Positions 1 through 6,412 of a stretch of DNA of 11,883 bases are shown here, piece after piece. The notes beneath the pieces were generated by a model. It did not search any database. It had not been told where the DNA came from and saw nothing but the letters and a program-made list of their open reading frames with translations. This stretch comes from CBCXVS01 sp965178525 (GTDB lineage Bacteria; Tectomicrobia; Entotheonellia; Entotheonellales; Entotheonellaceae), in NCBI GenBank assembly GCA_965178525.1, contig CBCXVS010000241.1:1-11883 (forward strand), written 5' to 3'. Both the position numbers and the translations under genes were made by a program. Every line of letters starts with the position of its first letter. The first letter of the stretch is position 1.

Positions 1-1
1 G

Positions 2-919
2 GACCAAACGGGCTACGACGCCGTCTGGCTCGCCGAACACCACTTCACCACGTATAGCGTCTGCCCCTCGATCCATATGATGGGCTTACACGTGGCCTCG
101 CGGACTCGGAACCTGCGCATCGGCACCGGTATTTCACTGGCCGCCTTTTATCACCCATTACGACTGGCCGAAGAGGTGGCGCTGCTTGATGTGCTCAGCG
201 GCGGCAGGGTCAACTGGGGGGCTGGCCGGGGATTCGATCCCACGGAGTTCAAGGCGTTTGGCGTACCGGCGGAGGAGAGTTATACACGCTTTCGGGAGGC
301 GGTTGAGATCGTGCTTGCCGCCTGGACCAACGATCGCCTCAACTGGTGCGGCCGCTACTGGAATTTCGACGATGTCGAGGTGTTGCCCAAGCCGCTGCAA
401 CAACCGCACCCACCCACTTGGGTCGCCGTCTCCTCACCGGACTCGCTCTGTTGGGCGGGGCAGCAAGGCTATTCGATTATGATGGGGCCCCATGCCCACT
501 ATCGCGACATGGCACAGAAGGTCGAGCGGTATCAGGAGGCCCTGCAGGCACACGGTCATGCGATCACGGGGCGCGACCTTCCCATGGCGCAACTCATCGC
601 CGTGGCGGAGACGGATGGCGAGGCCGAGGATGTCGCCCGCCGGGGGGCGCAGTGGATGGTCGCATCGTACATGAATTCGACCCAGGCGGCTGCCGCAACC
701 GCCTCGATCATCTCACGGCGTGGCCCGGACGGGACTCAACCCATCGATCCCATTGCGCACTACTTGGACGGCGTCGTCATATACGGGACGCCGGAGCGCG
801 TGGTGGATGAGATCCAGTGGCGACGTGAAAGCATGTACCTCGATTACATGCTTTGCGCTCCTCTGAGCCATAACTCGTTCGTCATGTTTACCGAAAACGT
901 GTTGCCGCGACTGCTCTGA
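2..919 (+). CDS. LLM-class flavin-dependent oxidoreductase (luciferase-like), 5'-partial
   Basis: The reading frame is open from the first bases of the window, so the true start lies upstream; 305 residues are visible. The N-terminal part reads GYDAVWLAEHHF, the typical early strand and helix of bacterial-luciferase-like TIM-barrel monooxygenases. It is followed by the family block around LDVLSGGRVNWGAGRGF, normally close to the flavin site. A segment beginning LPKPLQQPHPPTW and a C-terminal region matching the usual GTPERVVDEI helix complete the fold. Members use FMN or F420 to oxidise organic substrates; neither cofactor nor substrate can be read here. Only about 40-60 residues should be missing if the usual 340-360 aa length holds. 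The SDR gene starts 40 bp downstream on the same strand, suggesting one operon and a shared catabolic or biosynthetic route. Family assignment is firm; function is open. Confidence 0.9.
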   Translation, partial: DQTGYDAVWLAEHHFTTYSVCPSIHMMGLHVASRTRNLRIGTGISLAAFYHPLRLAEEVALLDVLSGGRVNWGAGRGFDPTEFKAFGVPAEESYTRFREAVEIVLAAWTNDRLNWCGRYWNFDDVEVLPKPLQQPHPPTWVAVSSPDSLCWAGQQGYSIMMGPHAHYRDMAQKVERYQEALQAHGHAITGRDLPMAQLIAVAETDGEAEDVARRGAQWMVASYMNSTQAAAATASIISRRGPDGTQPIDPIAHYLDGVVIYGTPERVVDEIQWRRESMYLDYMLCAPLSHNSFVMFTENVLPRLL

Positions 920-959
920 ATGCACGGTCAAGCCCCGTCAACTAACCGGGAGAAACGTC

Positions 960-1772
960 ATGGATCTGGGGCTCAAGGACAAAGTCGCGTTCATCACCAG
1001 CGCCAGCCGCGGCATCGGCAAGGGGATCGCAAGGTCGCTTGCCGGAGAGGGGTGCAAGGTCGCACTCACGGCCACGCGCGCGGATCGCCTCAAAGCGGTG
1101 GCCAAAGCCATCCGGAACGATTACGGGGTCGAGGCCGCGTGGTGGGCCGGCGACTTGCTGAAGACAGAGGACGCGAATCGCGTGGTCAACGATGCAGCGG
1201 CGCATTTCGGGCGCATTGACATCCTCGTCAACAATGCGGGTGCCGCCGCCGGTGGGGTGCTGGAAACCCTGTCTGACGAGGCATGGGAGTCGGGGATGGG
1301 CCTGAAGTTCATGGGTTACGTCCGCGTCACGCGGGCTGTGCTGCCCTATATGAAGCGCCAAAAGGGCGGCCGCGTCGTCAATCTCATCGGCAATGACGGC
1401 GTGAAGCATTCTTACTGGGAGATTGTTCCCGGAGCGGCCAATGCAGCCGGCCAGAACCTCACGATTGCCCTGGCCGGCCAGTACGGCAAGGACAACATCA
1501 CATTCTGCGCAGTCAATCCCGGCCCGGTGCGAACCGAACGCTGGACCGGATTGGTGCAGGCCATGGCTCGGGACATGAACCTGACGTTCGACCAAGCGGA
1601 CCAGCTAGCGCCGGCAAGCATACCGCTCGGGCGCATCGCGGAGGTCGAGGAAGTGGCGGATCTGGTGACCTATCTGGCATCCCCCAAGGCCCACTTTGTC
1701 AACGGAACGATGATCGAGATCGACGGCGGCCAGATGAAACCCATCATGGATGCTAGGCGCGATCAAGTCTGA
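960..1772 (+). CDS. SDR-family oxidoreductase with non-canonical active site
   Basis: A 270-aa protein of usual classical-SDR length. The ATG is preceded by GGGAGA at good spacing. The Rossmann region carries TSASRGIG (residues 13-20), a variant of TGxxxGIG whose first glycine is Ser, and NNAG at 91-94. The C-terminus has the usual VNPGPVRTE (185-193) and IEIDGG (252-257) blocks. The catalytic tetrad is abnormal. The position expected for Asn is K116, the stretch expected to hold the catalytic Ser reads NLIGNDG (141-147), and the YxxxK position reads P157-G-A-A-N161. A nearby Tyr (Y152) is five residues too early. NAD(P) binding is likely, but ordinary SDR chemistry is doubtful. It could be a specialised SDR subgroup with other catalytic residues, or a binding protein. 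It probably forms an operon with the flavin oxidoreductase upstream. Confidence 0.9.
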   Translation: MDLGLKDKVAFITSASRGIGKGIARSLAGEGCKVALTATRADRLKAVAKAIRNDYGVEAAWWAGDLLKTEDANRVVNDAAAHFGRIDILVNNAGAAAGGVLETLSDEAWESGMGLKFMGYVRVTRAVLPYMKRQKGGRVVNLIGNDGVKHSYWEIVPGAANAAGQNLTIALAGQYGKDNITFCAVNPGPVRTERWTGLVQAMARDMNLTFDQADQLAPASIPLGRIAEVEEVADLVTYLASPKAHFVNGTMIEIDGGQMKPIMDARRDQV

Positions 1773-1782
1773 GGCGTGAGAA

Positions 1783-1855
1783 AGCTCTCAGCTCTCAGCT
1801 TTCAGCTCTCAGCTAGAAGACCGGAAAAAAGGCTGGCAGCTGACGGCTGAGAGCT
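1783..1855. repeat. AGCTCTC heptamer array with inverted arm (hairpin)
   Basis: Four tandem 7-bp units (AGCTCTC, AGCTCTC, AGCTTTC, AGCTCTC, then AGCT) fill 1783-1814. After a 16-base spacer containing an A-run, 1831-1855 carries GGCAGCTGACGGCTGAGAGCT-like sequence. Its end, GCTGAGAGCT, is the exact reverse complement of AGCTCTCAGC in the array. RNA from this region can therefore fold into several alternative hairpins. It lies between the SDR stop and the next gene start, so it may act as a transcription terminator or mRNA-stability element, but no T-run follows the 3' arm. Confidence 0.75.
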
Positions 1856-1873
1856 AAATGGTCGAGGAGCCTC

Positions 1874-2914
1874 ATGCGACGTCACAGGTTTCACCATATG
1901 ACCACGTTCTGGGGCGCCCTGGTGTTGGGGCTGGGGCTTATGGTACCGTCAATTTGCTCCGACTCGCAGACCACACCGGAAGTTCCCTGTCTGCAGGCAG
2001 CGGACTTAGAACACCTCATCGCATGTATTCAGGAGTATACGCCAACGGTTGATTCGGACGGTTATCGAGCGCCCGGTAGCCCGGTGCGGCGAGACTGGCG
2101 CTCGGTCGTGCGGCAGATGCTGACCGGAGCCTGTGACAAAGCGGTTCGGTTGCCGGAGAATCTGCGCGCGAGTCATCAACTGAGCGCCTTTACGGATACC
2201 GGCAATAGACAGCGCTACTGTGTGTTGCTGGAAGTTGCCGATCACGTGCCGCCGTTTCGTCAAGTGGATCGGGGCTGGGGAACCTTCATGGTCAATCCGC
2301 ATGCCACGCGTGAGCTGCACATTCAGATACCGCATCCGCAGTATGAACGGGGCACGGCCGGGCAGGGCATTGGCCTCTTCAAGGCCCTCAACGCCCGTAG
2401 CTTGCTCATGGCGGGCGCCCACCGGCATGCCAACCCTCGGCGCAACACCTGCCAGAAACGCTACCGGGAAGCCGACACAGCACACAATGACGCGACATTG
2501 TTTCATGCCGCTGCCGAAGCCCTCCATGCATTCTATGAGCAAGCGCTGCAGTCGTTCGCCGTGCTCCAATTTCATGGTATGGCCTACGATAGCTGCAAAG
2601 GGGTGGACATCTACATGACGTATGGGCAGAATGCCTCTCCCTCGGTGGGCGACCCGATCCTCGTGCTACGCGATCATTTGGCACAGCAACATTCCGGCTG
2701 GGCTGTGCGCGTTCCGGGTGAGCGGCCAACATGCAGCCTGCATGGCAGCCGCAACGTCCAGGGACGCCTCTTCAATGGCGTGCCGGCGCCGCAGGTATGC
2801 GATACGCCAGCATCGGACGTCAGCAAACGCTTTATCCATATCGAACAAGCCCCCGGCCATTACCGCGACCCCGACAACTGGGTTGCGGCTCTCGCGGCCA
2901 CGTTCACGCCTTGA
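1874..2914 (+). CDS. Secreted protein of unknown function with candidate metal-binding His motifs
   Basis: A 346-aa protein; the ATG at 1874 follows GAGGAG by four bases. A second ATG at 1898 lies between the basic start and the hydrophobic stretch but has a poorer ribosome site. Residues 1-28 look like a signal peptide: basic start, hydrophobic 12-27. The mature part has several Cys (39, 51, 87, 116, 193, 241), consistent with disulphides outside the cytoplasm. The centre is rich in conserved-looking motifs: PHPQYERGT (153-161), a hydrophobic helix, GAHRHAN (181-187), DTAHND (201-206) and FHGM (233-236). The HxxxE and repeated His pattern resembles zinc hydrolases such as the N-formylglutamate-amidohydrolase or poly-gamma-glutamate-hydrolase type, but I cannot establish homology. 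It is convergent with the minus-strand gene 14 bp away and is separated from the SDR by a repeat, so it may not share that operon. Confidence 0.8.
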   Translation: MRRHRFHHMTTFWGALVLGLGLMVPSICSDSQTTPEVPCLQAADLEHLIACIQEYTPTVDSDGYRAPGSPVRRDWRSVVRQMLTGACDKAVRLPENLRASHQLSAFTDTGNRQRYCVLLEVADHVPPFRQVDRGWGTFMVNPHATRELHIQIPHPQYERGTAGQGIGLFKALNARSLLMAGAHRHANPRRNTCQKRYREADTAHNDATLFHAAAEALHAFYEQALQSFAVLQFHGMAYDSCKGVDIYMTYGQNASPSVGDPILVLRDHLAQQHSGWAVRVPGERPTCSLHGSRNVQGRLFNGVPAPQVCDTPASDVSKRFIHIEQAPGHYRDPDNWVAALAATFTP

Positions 2915-2928
2915 GACCCACAGCGAGT

Positions 2929-3747
2929 CTAACCTGGGGTCAGCCGAATGGTCACTCCGGCAATCGCATCCTCAGGGCCAAGTAAAAGCCCCTGACCGGT
3001 CACGCCGTTGGAAGGAAGGTTGACTACAAAAATAAATTCATCGCCGTCATCGTCCCCCGCACAACTACTGAGTGCTAGGCCGCAGCACATGATCAACACG
3101 ATGATAACGAGGTAACGCCATATCGCGTGACGCGGACGCGGCCGGTAAACCATCATCCCAAAGAGCGGAAGGAGCAGCAGGGGCCACGCACCGTGTGTCG
3201 GCGGCATGCCCGGTCCCGGAACCAAGGCGGCGCTCTGCGTCCCCGCACTATTGATGTCCACGATGACGATGAGCGCCGTGGCGTTATGGGGGGGAATGAT
3301 CACAGGCGGAGCCAAGCCGAATGTCACGGTTCTCGGATCCTCGAACGCCTCGACTTCTTGTGTTCCCAGGATCGGTTCCCCGGCATCGCGTATGCCATTG
3401 GCATTCTGATCCGCGATGAGCCGAATCCGCAGGCGATTCAGAAAGGATTCGTTGCCCAGGTCGTCATCGATGGTGCGATTGCTAAAACCGATGGTGACCG
3501 TATCGACAAGGACCGCTTGCGTTTCGGTGCTCAGCAGGATGTGCAAGGCCAGCAAGTCTTGCACGCTTCCAATGATATTAATCAGACCCGTGGGGTTCTG
3601 ATTCCCGGCGCTAATGAGCAACGTGGGCTCTGGGCTCTGGGCCACCGTGACCGGGGAAACACGCTGCGCAGGCGCGGCAGGGAGGAATCCACAGACCGCG
3701 AGTATGTATACCATGATGGCCACTCCGATCAGGCGCTCTAAACGCAT
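2929..3747 (-). CDS. Midcut-by-XrtH-like protein: signal peptide, internal sorting-like segment, internal lipobox
   Basis: A 272-aa protein. I chose the ATG at 3747 because GGAAGGAGA precedes it by about eight bases; an upstream in-frame ATG at 3789 has no such site. Residues 1-27 look like a signal peptide ending near APAQ. Residues 40-170 are a probable beta-sandwich with a calcium-loop-like DQNANGIRDAGEP (113-125). Residues 181-207 read MPPTHGAW, a hydrophobic stretch, then RPRPRH, resembling the Pro-Thr-x-x-x-Trp plus helix plus basic tail of IPTL-CTERM exosortase signals but placed mid-protein. A second basic-hydrophobic segment (207-228) follows and ends in LSSC (226-229), a good lipobox, then an acidic GDDDGDE linker. 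This agrees with what I recall of 'midcut-by-XrtH' proteins, likely processed by a variant exosortase. No exosortase gene is in the window. Confidence 0.8.
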   Translation of the reverse strand: MRLERLIGVAIMVYILAVCGFLPAAPAQRVSPVTVAQSPEPTLLISAGNQNPTGLINIIGSVQDLLALHILLSTETQAVLVDTVTIGFSNRTIDDDLGNESFLNRLRIRLIADQNANGIRDAGEPILGTQEVEAFEDPRTVTFGLAPPVIIPPHNATALIVIVDINSAGTQSAALVPGPGMPPTHGAWPLLLLPLFGMMVYRPRPRHAIWRYLVIIVLIMCCGLALSSCAGDDDGDEFIFVVNLPSNGVTGQGLLLGPEDAIAGVTIRLTPG

Positions 3748-3850
3748 TGCGTCGTCTCCTTCCGCCATCCCGTCTCTGTTCTTTCTCATCGTATGCCGTC
3801 CATGTAGGGCAGAGCATGGCGGAAAAGTGCCGTGGTATCAAGCCCATTTC

Positions 3851-3883
3851 GAATGCGGAATGCGGAATGCGGAATGCGGAATG
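3851..3883. repeat. GAATGCG heptamer array (4.7 copies)
   Basis: Four perfect tandem copies of GAATGCG followed by GAATG, in the divergent intergenic region upstream of the amidohydrolase. The array ends 23 bp before a perfect TTGACA -35 box. The same heptamer, inverted, recurs at 9614-9644. Confidence 0.9.
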
Positions 3884-3906
3884 GAGGGAGAGGAAGAGAG
3901 GAGTAT

Positions 3907-3936
3907 TTGACAGGGTTTACAGAGCGCGTGTACCAT
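3907..3936 (+). promoter_or_regulatory. Sigma-70-type promoter for the amidohydrolase gene
   Basis: A perfect TTGACA (3907-3912) is followed after 18 bp by TACCAT (3931-3936), which matches TATAAT at four of six positions. Transcription would begin near 3943, giving a leader of about 50 nt before the ATG at 3996. The heptamer array lies just upstream. Confidence 0.5.
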
Positions 3937-3995
3937 GCGAGGTCGTTGCAGTTTGGTTATGGGTGGTGAGTACAGTGGGGAGAGGAAGGAACGCG

Positions 3996-5108
3996 ATGGC
4001 GAAAAATGGCATGAAATTGCTGGACTCGGATATGCACATTGTGGAGCCGCCGGATCTGTGGGAGCGTTATATCGATCCGGCCTTCAAAGACCGGGCGCCG
4101 AAGGGATGGCCGGGCCATGAAAATCCTTCGGTGCTGGAAATAGAAGGCCGCGTCTATCCCAAGCAGGCAGGCAGCCCGTCGCGGAATTATCAGACCATGT
4201 ACGGGAAGTTATACGACCGCTACGCCCATGCCATTGCGCGTGGCTATGACGCCGTGTCGCAGTTGGAGGGCATGGATAACGAAGGCATCGACGTGGCGGT
4301 GTTGTTTCCCACCCGGGGGCTTTATGCCTTGGCCAGCGATACGCTCGATCCGGCGTTCGCCGCGGCGATTGCCCGGGCCTATAATAATTGGCTCGCGGAT
4401 TTTTGCCGCACCGATCCCTCGCGGCTGCTGGGCGCGGCGATGGTGACGCCGCACAACGTCGAAGCCGCCATTGCCGAGACGCGGCGCATGGTGGAAGAGC
4501 ACGGGTTCAAGGCGATTTTTATGCGGCCCAATATCGTCGGTGGCCGCAATTGGCACGATCCTGTCTATGATCCGCTCTGGGCCGAAGCCGAGCGGTTGGG
4601 GATTGCGGTTGGCTTTCATGAAGGCGGCGAGGTGGATTTGCCCCAAACCGGGACGCATTTTCCCAACGCGATGCTGAGTCATACCTGTACCCACCCGATG
4701 GCCATGATGCTGGCCCTGGTCGATATCATTGGCGGCGGCGTGTGTGAGCGGTTTCCAACGCTTCGCGTGGCGTTCCTCGAAGGCAATTGTTCCTGGGCGC
4801 CGTTCTTGTTGTGGCGGCTGGATGAGCATTATGAATGGCGTCAGGAATATGACGGCAAGCATCTGAGCATGAAGCCGAGTGACTATTTCAAGCGTCAGTG
4901 CTTTCTGTCGATCGAGTGCGATGAGGAGCCGGCCCGCTATGCCATCGAGGCGCTTGGAGAAGGCAATTTCGTCTTTTCCACGGACTTTCCGCATGCCGAT
5001 TCGAAGTATCCGGAATCCGCTGACCGTTTTCTGCAGCTGCCGCTCACCGCGTCGGCTCAGCGCAAGATTATGTGGGATAATTGCGCGCAGCTCTATGCGA
5101 TCGATTAG
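3996..5108 (+). CDS. Amidohydrolase family (amidohydrolase-2 / ACMSD-like) enzyme
   Basis: A 370-aa protein. The ATG at 3996 follows AGGAAGGA and is chosen over the in-frame ATG at 3747, because the intervening translation is only repeat-derived sequence. It shows the TIM-barrel metal-site layout of the amidohydrolase-2 family: D12-M-H14 near the N-terminus (replacing the usual HxH), H208 in GFHEGGE, H229 and H233 in SHTCTHPM, and D330 in FSTDFPHAD. The final block with NCAQLYAID is also typical of the family. Relatives include decarboxylases of the 2-amino-3-carboxymuconate-semialdehyde type and aromatic-acid decarboxylases or hydrolases; the substrate here is unknown. It has its own probable promoter and a hairpin terminator, so it is likely monocistronic. 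Nearby oxidoreductase genes at the left end hint at catabolism of organic compounds, but no shared pathway can be demonstrated. Confidence 0.9.
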   Translation: MAKNGMKLLDSDMHIVEPPDLWERYIDPAFKDRAPKGWPGHENPSVLEIEGRVYPKQAGSPSRNYQTMYGKLYDRYAHAIARGYDAVSQLEGMDNEGIDVAVLFPTRGLYALASDTLDPAFAAAIARAYNNWLADFCRTDPSRLLGAAMVTPHNVEAAIAETRRMVEEHGFKAIFMRPNIVGGRNWHDPVYDPLWAEAERLGIAVGFHEGGEVDLPQTGTHFPNAMLSHTCTHPMAMMLALVDIIGGGVCERFPTLRVAFLEGNCSWAPFLLWRLDEHYEWRQEYDGKHLSMKPSDYFKRQCFLSIECDEEPARYAIEALGEGNFVFSTDFPHADSKYPESADRFLQLPLTASAQRKIMWDNCAQLYAID

Positions 5109-5143
5109 CGGCTGTGCGCCTTCCTTGCGCCCTTCCATGAAAA

Positions 5144-5201
5144 ATCCGCGAGGGACGCGAAGAACCAAGACGCCTTCGTCCCCTTCGCGTCCTTCGCGGA
5201 T
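5144..5201. terminator. Bidirectional hairpin terminator between convergent genes
   Basis: A 19-nt arm (5144-5162) pairs with 5183-5201 with a single G-U wobble. The 20-nt loop itself contains GACG-CCTT-CGTC. An A-run precedes the 5' arm and CCCTTTTTC follows the 3' arm, so either strand can give a stem followed by U-rich RNA. It lies between the amidohydrolase (ends 5108) and the minus-strand parvulin gene (ends 5323). The TTCGCGTCC-type arms resemble dispersed hairpins common in environmental genomes, so it may also be a mobile repeat. Confidence 0.75.
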
Positions 5202-5322
5202 CCCTTTTTCATCTATTATCGCCGCGTCAACGTCATGCGCATTCCGTGTTTGGGACGCAGCGTTACGAGTGGTTGCATCGCCACGGGATGACCGTTCTGC
5301 ATGTGTCAGCAGGGGCATGCGC

Positions 5323-6168
5323 TTATTCGGTGTATTGATAGGCGGGATTTTTGATTTCTACCTTCGCCTTGGCGCGCAGGGCTTCGACCAGAGCCTGAAT
5401 GTACGCCGACGCCAAGTCCTTGTGGATATTTTCTTTGACTCCGTCAAAGGATTGCTGCCTGCCCTCGGTGCGGTCCGTCAGGGTGATGAGGTGCCAGCCA
5501 AATTGTGTTTTGACCGGATTGCTGATGTCGCCTACCTTGAGTGCGAATGCGGCTTCCTCAAAGGGCGGCACCATCCGCCCCTTCCCAAATGTCCCGAGGC
5601 TTCCCCCTTTGGAGCCACTTGGACCGGTTGATTTTGCCCTCGCCATTTCCGCAAAGTCTTTCCCTTGCTTGAGTTCTTTGAGTACGGCTTGAGCTTCGGC
5701 CTCGGTCTGGAGCAGGATATGGCTCGCGGTGATTTGTTCGTCTTCCTTATATTCCGCTTTGTGGGCGTCATAATGCTTGCGGACGCTATCGTCCGTGATC
5801 CCGCTTTTTTCGTCCACGTATTTTTCCACCACGGAACGGGCCAAGGTGGAATTCATTTGGACCTGTAGGCATGCCTGTATCGCGGGGTCTTGATCGAGTT
5901 CTATGCGTTTACCTTCCTGCGCCAGCAGTTCCTGCAGGACCAATTCCCGCATGAACCGTCCCTTGTTCTGTTCCGCCCATTGCCGGGCTTCAGGACGGTA
6001 TTGCAGCAGGAGCTGATCGAAGTGTAGCTTCGTCAGCGGTTGCCCATTGACGATGACAATCACTTCCTGCGCGGACTCGGCAGTAGGGGGCGATTGTTGC
6101 GCGATGGCAGGGGACGCGACGGTCAGGCAAAAGGCGATGAGAGCACAGCTCATGCGCGACCACGACAT
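5323..6168 (-). CDS. Periplasmic parvulin-type peptidyl-prolyl cis-trans isomerase
   Basis: A 281-aa protein. The ATG at 6168 follows AAGGAG at ideal spacing and begins a clean signal peptide (residues 1-24, cleavage after PAIA). An upstream in-frame ATG at 6285 would bury that signal and is rejected. Residues 25-143 form a SurA/PrsA-like N-terminal chaperone region: VNGQPLTKLHFDQLL (40-54), charged helices and a KHYDAHKAEYK linker (131-141). The rotamase domain spans about 145-233, with ASHILL (148-153), KGGSLGTFGKGRMVPPFEEA (187-206) and TQFGWHLITL (221-230). It probably assists folding of exported proteins by isomerising prolyl bonds. The size suits a single-domain PpiC/PrsA-like protein; without a lipobox it should be soluble in the periplasm. 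It is divergent from the cysteine desulfurase gene. Confidence 0.93.
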   Translation of the reverse strand: MSWSRMSCALIAFCLTVASPAIAQQSPPTAESAQEVIVIVNGQPLTKLHFDQLLLQYRPEARQWAEQNKGRFMRELVLQELLAQEGKRIELDQDPAIQACLQVQMNSTLARSVVEKYVDEKSGITDDSVRKHYDAHKAEYKEDEQITASHILLQTEAEAQAVLKELKQGKDFAEMARAKSTGPSGSKGGSLGTFGKGRMVPPFEEAAFALKVGDISNPVKTQFGWHLITLTDRTEGRQQSFDGVKENIHKDLASAYIQALVEALRAKAKVEIKNPAYQYTE

Positions 6169-6359
6169 AATCTTCTCCTTGGTGGGATCACCACATAGAC
6201 GTTGTGTCCAGGGACTGACAAGGCGCATCAAGTGCTCCGAGAACCATGTTGTCGCCCGTGGCGTGACCTTGCACGTTCTCTCCACTTCAGGCAGAATGGC
6301 TGCAGCAAGCCCATGACGGCTGGGGTGTTGAAGGACGTGGAATCACTATGTGCATACCC

Positions 6360-6385
6360 CTCACGCCTCACTGCGACAGCGTGAG
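6360..6385 (+). promoter_or_regulatory. Inverted repeat just upstream of the cysteine desulfurase ribosome site
   Basis: CTCACGC (6360-6366) and GCGTGAG (6379-6385) are perfect 7-bp inverted arms with a 12-nt loop. They end 11 bases before the GGGAGG ribosome site. This could be a leader hairpin or a repressor site. It does not obviously match an IscR consensus, and no convincing promoter was found in the 244-bp divergent region. Confidence 0.35.
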
Positions 6386-6412
6386 AGGTCCCTTGTTGGG
6401 AGGCCAGGACGG

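Noticed and set aside
942..1595. 217-codon open frame on the minus strand inside the SDR gene
   Set aside because: Antisense to a clear SDR gene, with no domain-like sequence; typical of GC-rich coding DNA.
2006..2575. 189-codon minus-strand frame within the secreted-protein gene
   Set aside because: Overlaps a gene with signal peptide and ribosome site; no independent coding evidence.
2915..2945. GACCC/GGGTC hairpin as terminator between the convergent genes at 2914/2929
   Set aside because: Only five paired bases with a long loop and no T-run.
3127..3741. 204-codon + strand frame opposite the midcut-like protein
   Set aside because: The minus-strand gene has the ribosome site, signal peptide, lipobox and ordered domains; this frame has none.
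3851..3883. Heptamer array as a CRISPR or origin iteron array
   Set aside because: 7-bp units without spacers rule out CRISPR; four copies next to an ordinary promoter, with no dnaA/rep gene or DnaA boxes, do not support an origin.
3747..3995. N-terminal extension of the amidohydrolase from an upstream ATG
   Set aside because: The extension translates the heptamer repeat and the promoter; the ATG at 3996 has a good ribosome site and starts at the family's normal N-terminus.
4209..5318. 369-codon open frame on the minus strand opposite the amidohydrolase
   Set aside because: The long frame is explained by codon bias of the real gene; its translation has no recognisable family features and it crosses the terminator hairpin.
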